From Candidatus Aenigmatarchaeota archaeon (GTDB lineage Archaea; Aenigmatarchaeota; Aenigmatarchaeia; QMZP01; QMZT01): a DNA stretch of 5,168 nt. The stretch spans positions 1 to 5,168 of the forward strand of contig JAGMCY010000181.1 in assembly GCA_023128965.1 (NCBI GenBank). Direction: 5' to 3'. Position 1 is the stretch's first letter; each line of letters opens with the position of its first letter. Shown here piece after piece: positions 1-4,935 of the stretch. A model generated the notes under the pieces. It had not been told where the DNA came from. It saw only the letters and a program-made list of their open reading frames with translations, and made no database searches. Made by a program: the position numbers and the translations under genes.

Positions 1-462
1 CTGAAACTGTACATGTTTTACCCTGACAGCCATGAAGAGCTGAAAATACTCAAAAGGAACATACAGCTTTATAAATTCGAGAATTTCGGCTTGAAATCCG
101 TTATCACGCCGCAGGATATCCTCAAGATGCAGGGGGATGTGAAGAAGATATACATGAGCAAGAAAGTCGAACAATACTGCGTTAACCTGGTTGATGCCAC
201 GAGGAATCCGAAAAAGTATAAAATCAGACTGGGGAAGTACGTGGAATGGGGCTCTTCCCCGAGGGCATCGATAGGCTTGTTCATAGTTTCAAAAGCGAGA
301 GCGTTCATCCACGGGAAGAATTTCGTGATACCGGATTTCGTGAAGGAGATCGCCCTTCCCATTCTGAGGCACAGGATTATCCTCAACTACGAGGGCCTCG
401 CTGAGGGAATAAAAACGGACGACATAGTGAAGGAGATACTCGGAAAGGTTCCTATCCCATAA
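1..462 (+). CDS. MoxR-family AAA+ ATPase, C-terminal part (5' end outside the window)
   Basis: The reading frame is open from base 1, giving 153 visible residues that end in a TAA stop at 460-462. MoxR proteins are usually about 310-330 residues, so roughly the N-terminal half, with the Walker A and B motifs and arginine finger, lies upstream. The fragment opens in the YPD/EEL stretch that follows the arginine-finger strand in MoxR proteins. The helical lid follows: the motif GSSPRAS (bases 250-270) matches the sensor-2 G(A/S)SPRA signature, and VIPDFVKEIALPILRHRIIL then NYEGLAEG match the conserved C-terminal end. The first ATG in the frame (base 13) is internal to the domain and not a real start. 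MoxR ATPases are thought to act as chaperone-like motors that remodel or activate partner proteins together with VWA-domain proteins. The DUF58 and VWA genes just downstream fit this. The family call is firm; the substrate is unknown. Confidence 0.93.
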   Translation: MKLYMFYPDSHEELKILKRNIQLYKFENFGLKSVITPQDILKMQGDVKKIYMSKKVEQYCVNLVDATRNPKKYKIRLGKYVEWGSSPRASIGLFIVSKARAFIHGKNFVIPDFVKEIALPILRHRIILNYEGLAEGIKTDDIVKEILGKVPIP

Positions 463-502
463 CCACTTCTTTTACGGGCGCTTCGCTGCTTCAAAGAATC
501 GG

Positions 503-510
503 TTGGCCAA
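503..510. promoter_or_regulatory. perfect 8-base palindrome upstream of the DUF58 promoter
   Basis: TTGGCCAA is a perfect palindrome ending about 11 bases before the AT-rich TATA-like box. Its position just upstream of the presumed TFB-binding region would suit a transcription factor site. The half-site CCAAGA (507-512) recurs at 533-538, between the box and the start codon. An 8-base palindrome can easily arise by chance, so this is only a candidate. Confidence 0.15.
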
Positions 511-520
511 GAAAATATTC

Positions 521-530
521 AAATTTAATT
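521..530 (+). promoter_or_regulatory. putative archaeal TATA box for the DUF58-VWA genes
   Basis: AAATTTAATT is preceded by a purine-rich stretch (GAAAATATTC, 511-520) that could serve as a BRE-like element. The box centre is about 26 bases upstream of the ATG at 552, the usual TATA-to-transcription-start distance in archaea. The transcript would therefore start at or next to the start codon. No Shine-Dalgarno sequence precedes that ATG (AATTATAATTT), which agrees with a leaderless mRNA. This implies that DUF58 and VWA can be transcribed separately from the MoxR gene. Confidence 0.45.
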
Positions 531-551
531 AACCAAGACCAATTATAATTT

Positions 552-1460
552 ATGAAAACTAAAAAGCTGAGGATTGATGTTGTTTCTCTTCTCCAGAAAA
601 TTGAGATAATCCTGAAAATACTCGTAGACACGCAGATCGTAAGTAGATATAGGAGCGTGTTCAAGGGGAGAGGTCTGGAGTTCGAGGATTACAGGGCTTA
701 CACGACCCAGGATGATGCGAGCAGGATTGACTGGAAAGCGAGCACACGTGCAAACCAGCTCCTTGTCAAGCTCTTCAGGGAAGAGAGAGAGCTCGATGTC
801 TACATCCTTCTGGATGCGTCCTCTTCGATGATTTTCGGTTCAACCGAAAAGCTGAAACTGGAACATGCAGCGGAGGTAGCGGCGGCTTTCGCTTATACGG
901 TTATAGAGGCCGGGGACAAGGCAGGACTGGTGATGTTCAATGACAAGATTTCTAAGATTGTCCCAGCCTCGGTCGGCAAAAAACATTTTCAAATACTCCT
1001 CAGCTCCCTTGTGAATCCGAATTTCTACGGAGGAGGATATAACCTTCAGAAAGCTATGAATTTCATCATGCGTATTTCCAAGAAGAGAGGTCTTGTCATA
1101 ATCATCTCTGACTTCATAGGTCTGGAAAAAGGATGGGAAAAGGCGTTGAAGCTCTCCACAGTTAAATTCGATGTGATAGGCATCATGGTGAGGGATCCGA
1201 GAGACCAGGTCATGCCCAAGGAGGATGTAGGGCAGTTCGTGATCCAGGATGCTTACTCGGAATCCTCGCTCCTCATAGACCCGAAAAAAATAGCCGAGGG
1301 ATACGCGAAATACGCGAAAAGGGAGGAGGAGGTCTTGAAAAGGGTATTTCTGAATTGCAACGCAGATTTAGTAACCATCTCCACGGATGAATCATTTATC
1401 AAGCCACTCATAGAATATTTTATAATGAGGAGGGCACGGGCGTGCAAATTTGGCGTTTAA
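552..1460 (+). CDS. DUF58-family protein with a von Willebrand factor A-like domain
   Basis: This is a complete 302-residue protein. Its N-terminal half carries the DUF58 signature: SVFKGRGLEFEDYRAY (about 35-50), then DDASRIDWKASTRANQLLVK (54-73) and FREERELDVYILLDASSSM (75-93). The last piece includes a VWA metal-site motif DxSxS with D88, S90 and S92. The third metal-site position is present as ISDF (D187). The loop that normally supplies a threonine reads GGGYNL (160-165), so that threonine appears to be lost. No membrane segment is evident. Many bacterial DUF58 proteins have N-terminal helices, so this looks like a soluble cytoplasmic version. DUF58 proteins are regular partners of MoxR ATPases, probably as adaptors; their biochemical role is poorly defined. 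The gene starts 89 bases after MoxR and is followed 16 bases later by the VWA gene. The ATG at 552 is supported by the TATA-like box at leaderless spacing and by the start position relative to the domain. Confidence 0.92.
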   Translation: MKTKKLRIDVVSLLQKIEIILKILVDTQIVSRYRSVFKGRGLEFEDYRAYTTQDDASRIDWKASTRANQLLVKLFREERELDVYILLDASSSMIFGSTEKLKLEHAAEVAAAFAYTVIEAGDKAGLVMFNDKISKIVPASVGKKHFQILLSSLVNPNFYGGGYNLQKAMNFIMRISKKRGLVIIISDFIGLEKGWEKALKLSTVKFDVIGIMVRDPRDQVMPKEDVGQFVIQDAYSESSLLIDPKKIAEGYAKYAKREEEVLKRVFLNCNADLVTISTDESFIKPLIEYFIMRRARACKFGV

Positions 1461-1462
1461 TC

Positions 1463-1469
1463 AGGAGGT
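1463..1469 (+). promoter_or_regulatory. strong Shine-Dalgarno site that fixes the VWA gene start
   Basis: AGGAGGT lies 3-9 bases after the DUF58 stop. It ends 7 bases before the ATG at 1477, which is ideal spacing, but only 1 base before the in-frame ATG at 1471. An upstream in-frame TTG at 1450 lies before the site. The 1477 ATG is therefore preferred. The site implies translation from a polycistronic mRNA, in contrast to the leaderless-looking DUF58 start. Confidence 0.75.
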
Positions 1470-1476
1470 CATGTAC

Positions 1477-2415
1477 ATGGAGATAACCTTTGCAAACCCC
1501 GTATATCTCTGGTTTCTCGTAGTCATACCGTTGATGGTTCTCGCTCACTTCATAAGCCTCAGATTCACGACAAGGAAGGCCCTCAAGTTCGCGAATTTCC
1601 CGGCAATAGAATACGTAACCGGCAAGAGGATTCTCTCCAAGAACTATTTGCTGCTTTTAATGAGACTCGTTACGCTCTTTTTGCTAATACTCGCCGTTTC
1701 CGGCGTTGTCCTATGGTATGAAGGGGAGACGAGCGAGACGGATTTCATGCTCGCCATAGACTCCTCGGGGAGCATGCTCGCCAAGGATTATGAACCTAAC
1801 AGGCTGGAATCAGCAAAGGGCGCTGCCTTGTCGTTTGTGGAATCCCTCCCGGCAAACACGAATGTAGGGGTTCTGTCTTTCGCGGGCGTGAGCTTCATAA
1901 GACAGAGACACACGAACGACATGTCAAAGGTCTCGAAAGCCATAGAGAACATCTCGATAGAACTTGTCGGAGGGACAGCGATAGGTTCCGCAATCATATC
2001 CTCGGTCAACCTTTTCGCAAGCCCGGAAAACCCGAAGGTTGTCGTTCTCCTCACGGACGGGCAGAACAATGTCGGACCGAGTGTTGAAGAAGCGATAAGT
2101 TATGCGAATGAAAACCACGTGACAGTCCACACTATCGGGATAGGGACGAAGGAGGGAGGGGGATTCCCTGAAATGAATCTCACATTCGTATCGAAGCTCG
2201 ATTCGGAAACACTCAGGATGATAGCGAACCAAACGGACGGGAAGTATTACGAGGCGAGGAATGAGAGCGAACTGTCAGAAATATACGAGGAAATCGCGCT
2301 CTTGGGTATCAAAAAGATTTCCCTGGACCTTTCCCTTGTATTCCTCATAACCGCACTGATCCTGTTATTTGCTGAATGGGGCTTGATAAACACAAAATAC
2401 AGAACGCTTCCTTGA
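1477..2415 (+). CDS. BatA-like membrane-anchored von Willebrand factor A domain protein
   Basis: This protein has 312 residues from the ATG placed by the Shine-Dalgarno site. The N-terminus (FANPVYLWFLVVIPL) is the typical BatA/aerotolerance-type opening: a membrane helix at about 9-27, a basic loop, and a second helix at about 57-80. The VWA domain follows (about 88-275) with a complete metal-ion-dependent adhesion site: DSSGS (D95, S97, S99), T167 in GGTAIGSAI, and D194 in LLTDG. The segment DGKYYEARNESELSEIYEEI (254-273) is the usual domain end in this family. A third helix (about 283-299) precedes a short tail. Two N-terminal helices should return the chain to the starting side, so the side of the membrane on which the VWA domain lies depends on the orientation of the first helix and is not settled here. 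With MoxR and DUF58 it completes the familiar cassette. In bacteria, Bat and related proteins are linked to envelope stress or maturation of membrane complexes; that role is not proven for archaea. Confidence 0.92.
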   Translation: MEITFANPVYLWFLVVIPLMVLAHFISLRFTTRKALKFANFPAIEYVTGKRILSKNYLLLLMRLVTLFLLILAVSGVVLWYEGETSETDFMLAIDSSGSMLAKDYEPNRLESAKGAALSFVESLPANTNVGVLSFAGVSFIRQRHTNDMSKVSKAIENISIELVGGTAIGSAIISSVNLFASPENPKVVVLLTDGQNNVGPSVEEAISYANENHVTVHTIGIGTKEGGGFPEMNLTFVSKLDSETLRMIANQTDGKYYEARNESELSEIYEEIALLGIKKISLDLSLVFLITALILLFAEWGLINTKYRTLP

Positions 2416-2430
2416 TCTATTTTATATTTC
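2416..2430 (+). terminator. possible U-rich terminator after the VWA gene
   Basis: The plus strand reads CTATTTTATATTTC immediately after the TGA stop. This is a short T-rich stretch of the kind that can end archaeal transcription without a hairpin. It overlaps the last codons of the convergent gene on the other strand. The T-runs are short (at most 4), so support is weak. Confidence 0.25.
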
Positions 2431-4887
2431 ACTCATTATCCTGTTGTACAATTTTATGATACGTATGGTTTCGTTGTACAATCCCTTCTTAACCTCAGGC
2501 GGAATCTCATCATAGACTTTCCTTATCTTTGAATAAATCCTTTCCGCCTCTTCTAGTTTGTGGTTCGCTATCGCTCTTTCCCCTCCCGATATCAGCCTTT
2601 CAAGGGTTTTCGCATCCGCTATGTCCCTGACCGTTATTTTGTACTTCTTCACCCTTTTCTCTGGAACGGGTTTCGGAAGCTTCACCTCTTCCTTTTCAGG
2701 CTCCACCCTTTTCAACTCCTTTTCAGCTCTCTTCTCAAGGGCATCGTACATCCTGACTCCTGTCAGCTTCTCGACGATTATTATCGCACTCTTGACCACA
2801 AGGGAGATATCGGATATAGAGGGTTCAGTGAGCTTGTATTCAATCTCGGTCATCTTCATGGAGAATTCCGTTATCCTGTCAGCCAGACCTTTTGGGATTT
2901 TCCTTCTCCTCGCGACCTCTGTCAATTCTATGTATGTGAATTCCTTGCGGATTCTGAACATCTTCGCGAAGAATTCCCTTATCAAACCTGAGAATTCAGA
3001 AACTATCGTTCTCAACTTCTTCTCACCGATTTCTAGCTGTATGAGATGGAGTTTTCTTAGAGTGGTCGTCCCGAGCAGCTGCACGTCTGTGTACGGAAGA
3101 GGTCTGATCTTCTTCCTGTAGAATACCAGCAGAAGCAAAGATACCCTGTAAATGAATATCGAACCCGCCCCGAGCAGTATTACAATGAGCAGGAATTCTG
3201 CCAGGAACAGGCCGCAATCCTGTATGCACGTAAACCATTCGCCTTCTTCACATATCTGATTCCCGCATACAGGAGGAAACACCTCAGGGCACGGAGGACA
3301 TGGACCTCCGCAGTCTATCTCCTCTTCGCAGATCAGGTTCCCGTTCCTCAGCGTGTGACAATTCTTAATCCCGTCACTGCACGTGGGGCACGGAGGACAG
3401 GGCCCCCCACAATCTATCCATATCTCGCACTTCCCATGATGGCAGTTCGTTACCCCGTCCTCACAGCTCGGTATCGGAACGTACACGCATGACCTGGTTT
3501 CCTCTGGCTTGTTGAACGTGGTTCCGCAGTTGTTGATATCCACGCACTCCCTTGTCTGTATTTCGTAAACGGGACATACAGACCATTCAGAACATCTCCA
3601 GTTCTCTATACAGGTAGGCGGAGCCGCGGTAGGCGGGGGAATCACCACGGTGGGCACGTCTATAATTATCAGTGTCCACTCATGCGAATCCGTTAACTCC
3701 CCGTCAGAGATTATAACCGTTATGTTATGCGTTCCGGCCGAAATGTAGCTTGCGTAGTAGGTGTATTCATCATTCGTTTCGTGCATTAACGCCGTTCCGT
3801 CCACATACCAGAGGGTTGAAGGAACCGTCCCGTCAGGGTCGTATTTAGTTATGTTGAAGTACTGGCTTTGGCCTTCATAAATCCGTATCGTATCGTTAAA
3901 GGGATACCATGACGTTATGTTCGGCGGGTGGTTGACAGCGACAACGGAGAAGCTTATGATCTCCTCGTCCCATAGATATCCATCGGTGACAGAAATGTTT
4001 ATCCAGTACGTACCATTATAACTCTCGTTGACGAAGAATTGTATAAGGCCTGTTACGGGGTCTATATCGAAAAAAGTCGAATTGTCGTAGAAAGTGAGGT
4101 TCGACCATTCCGGCTTGACATCCACGTCCGTTGCGTTCACGTCATACGCATACGTCTCGTTTATTATCGCTGTCTGCGCTCCTATGGGATCCAGGACAGG
4201 AGGGTCGTTGATGTCTATAACCTCTATATGGACGGCCTGCCAGTCCACCAATTCACCGTCAGACACCCATATCAACACCGAATGGTTGCCGACATCATCC
4301 TGTGCGGTGGGGAAGTATATCAGACCAGTTTCGTTGCCTATCTCGAACAGCGTGGTGTTGTCCCCGAAGGTGAGCGTGTCGTTGTTGGGGTCGGTCGCGT
4401 TCACGTCGTAGATAAGGGTATCACTCTGGTTAAGGACGAAATCGGGTATGGGGTCAAGGACAGGAGGTTTGTTCTCGGGCTCGATCGTGAGTTTCATTAT
4501 CTTCCAATCGCTCAGTCTCCCGCATATCGAAAACACAGAGATGTTGATGTAGTGATCGCCCTCGTCACTCTCGTTCGGTGTGAAGGAAATCTCGCCCGTT
4601 TGTTGGTCTATTTCGAACAAGTCCGTGTTATCATAAAACGTGACGTTCGTATCGTTTTCAATCGTGCTGTTCACATCGTAGTAAAATGGCTGGTTTACAT
4701 GGGCAATCTGGTCCTCGATCGGATTTATAACAGGGTTGTTATCCACACACATCCCGACGAAACCGACAGCTGTTGCTTTCAATGTTATTTCATTGTATCT
4801 CACGTAATAAACAGAAAACTCCAATAAAGTCACTATTATCAATATCGTTATCAATATTACAATAACCCTGTTCGATACCTCCCTCAT
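2422..4887 (-). CDS. large bitopic surface protein: cadherin/Ig-like repeats, Cys-rich thrombospondin-like module, DUF4129-like cytoplasmic tail
   Basis: This complete 821-residue protein starts at an ATG (4885-4887) and ends in TAA. An N-terminal hydrophobic segment (8-28) is a signal peptide or anchor. Four repeats of about 90 residues follow (52-136, 140-226, 229-318, 321-410). The first three share PPVLDPI-type openings, YDVNATD and FxIDxxTGxI, as in cadherin-like or putative Ig domains; the fourth (YDPDG, ISDGELTD) is PKD-like. After a Pro-rich linker (411-424) comes a module with 22 cysteines (426-558): a thrombospondin-1-like CxENWxCSEWSxC unit, two DGxxNC...IDCGGPCPPC units and a CGNQICEEGE unit. 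A second membrane helix (about 561-590) ends in RKK, so the rest (591-821) should be cytoplasmic. That tail has no cysteine. Its segment 634-690 (FTYIELTEVARRRKIP, then ITEFSMKMTEIEYK) resembles DUF4129. A Lys/Glu/Pro-rich linker (715-750) and a TPR-like helical hairpin (760-821) finish it. The role is unknown; adhesion, sensing or cell-surface assembly are plausible. It converges on the VWA gene. Confidence 0.9.
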   Translation of the reverse strand: MREVSNRVIVILITILIIVTLLEFSVYYVRYNEITLKATAVGFVGMCVDNNPVINPIEDQIAHVNQPFYYDVNSTIENDTNVTFYDNTDLFEIDQQTGEISFTPNESDEGDHYINISVFSICGRLSDWKIMKLTIEPENKPPVLDPIPDFVLNQSDTLIYDVNATDPNNDTLTFGDNTTLFEIGNETGLIYFPTAQDDVGNHSVLIWVSDGELVDWQAVHIEVIDINDPPVLDPIGAQTAIINETYAYDVNATDVDVKPEWSNLTFYDNSTFFDIDPVTGLIQFFVNESYNGTYWINISVTDGYLWDEEIISFSVVAVNHPPNITSWYPFNDTIRIYEGQSQYFNITKYDPDGTVPSTLWYVDGTALMHETNDEYTYYASYISAGTHNITVIISDGELTDSHEWTLIIIDVPTVVIPPPTAAPPTCIENWRCSEWSVCPVYEIQTRECVDINNCGTTFNKPEETRSCVYVPIPSCEDGVTNCHHGKCEIWIDCGGPCPPCPTCSDGIKNCHTLRNGNLICEEEIDCGGPCPPCPEVFPPVCGNQICEEGEWFTCIQDCGLFLAEFLLIVILLGAGSIFIYRVSLLLLVFYRKKIRPLPYTDVQLLGTTTLRKLHLIQLEIGEKKLRTIVSEFSGLIREFFAKMFRIRKEFTYIELTEVARRRKIPKGLADRITEFSMKMTEIEYKLTEPSISDISLVVKSAIIIVEKLTGVRMYDALEKRAEKELKRVEPEKEEVKLPKPVPEKRVKKYKITVRDIADAKTLERLISGGERAIANHKLEEAERIYSKIRKVYDEIPPEVKKGLYNETIRIIKLYNRIMSEI
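3214..3612 (-). other. Cys-rich module of the 821-residue protein (22 cysteines)
   Basis: Residues 426-558 hold 22 of the 24 cysteines of the protein. In order they form a thrombospondin type 1-like unit (426-467, with W430, W435 and QTRECVDINNCGT), unit A (CEDGVTNC to IDCGGPCPPCP, 475-501), unit B (CSDGIKNC to IDCGGPCPPCP, 503-534) and a final CGNQICEEGEWFTCIQDCG unit (541-559) directly next to the membrane helix. The even number and extracellular position suggest disulfide-stabilised small domains forming a rigid stalk. Metal binding by the CGGPCPPC motifs is an alternative. Confidence 0.8.
3287..3418 (-). repeat. internal direct repeat encoding two IDCGGPCPPCP units
   Basis: A 33-base unit at 3287-3319 recurs at 3386-3418. 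The copies differ at 5 positions, all in third codon positions, and start exactly 99 bases apart (33 codons). They encode identical peptides, so the differences are synonymous. This looks like an old tandem duplication of one Cys-rich module kept by selection on the protein. Confidence 0.85.
3658..4734 (-). repeat. four tandem cadherin/Ig/PKD-like domain repeats in the surface protein
   Basis: The repeat domains map to about 4734-4480, 4470-4210, 4203-3934 and 3927-3658. The FxIxxxTGxI motif recurs at residues 91, 181 and 273, a period of 90-92 residues. The opening PPVLDPI is shared by repeats 2 and 3, and the linker DINDPP (225-230) resembles the calcium-binding DxND linker of cadherins. 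Repeat 4 keeps the PP opening and the SDGEL end but has a PKD-like YDPDG core. The copies are clearly diverged at DNA level. Confidence 0.8.
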
Positions 4888-4915
4888 AATTACAATTTAA
4901 AATTAACAAGGAAAG

Positions 4916-4923
4916 ATTAAATT
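4916..4923 (-). promoter_or_regulatory. putative archaeal TATA box for the large surface protein gene
   Basis: Read on the minus strand this is AATTTAAT, the same octamer found in the box upstream of DUF58 (522-529). It ends 28 bases before the ATG at 4887, so transcription would begin within a few bases of the start codon. No Shine-Dalgarno sequence lies directly before the ATG (TTTTAAATTGTAATT), in agreement with a leaderless or near-leaderless mRNA. The box lies in the 48-base gap after the upstream minus-strand gene, so this gene can have its own promoter. Confidence 0.4.
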
Positions 4924-4935
4924 GTTTACATGATC

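Noticed and set aside
69..386. Minus-strand open frame of 105 codons across the MoxR fragment
   Set aside because: The plus-strand frame carries the conserved MoxR lid motifs over the same bases, and the antisense product has no recognisable features.
1450..1476. Upstream TTG (1450) and ATG (1471) as starts for the VWA protein
   Set aside because: TTG precedes the Shine-Dalgarno site and overlaps the DUF58 end, and ATG 1471 is only 1 base from that site. ATG 1477 has ideal spacing and gives the typical family N-terminus.
1788..2232. Minus-strand open frames (93 and 102 codons) inside the VWA gene
   Set aside because: The plus-strand VWA domain with a full metal site covers the region, and the antisense frames lack start signals and motifs.
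2558..3121. Plus-strand open frames of 187 and 143 codons opposite the cytoplasmic tail
   Set aside because: Both overlap each other and the real minus-strand gene, show no domain, and read as Ser/Phe-rich complements of the Lys/Glu-rich helices. They are treated as shadows.
3287..3418. CRISPR-like or mobile repeat
   Set aside because: There are only two copies, in frame inside a coding region and with third-position differences. There is no array, terminal inverted repeat or transposase nearby.
3487..3612. Thrombospondin-like unit as a sign of transfer from a eukaryote
   Set aside because: Similar WxCxEWSxC units are, from memory, widespread in archaeal surface proteins, and the gene otherwise looks native, with an archaeal-type promoter and archaeal Cys-rich neighbours.
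4039..4827. Long plus-strand open frame of 262 codons opposite the repeat region of the surface protein
   Set aside because: It lies wholly antisense to a protein with clear domain repeats, its translation is rich in Arg, Val and His without any recognisable motif, and it has no Shine-Dalgarno sequence or promoter. It is a by-product of the codon pattern on the other strand.
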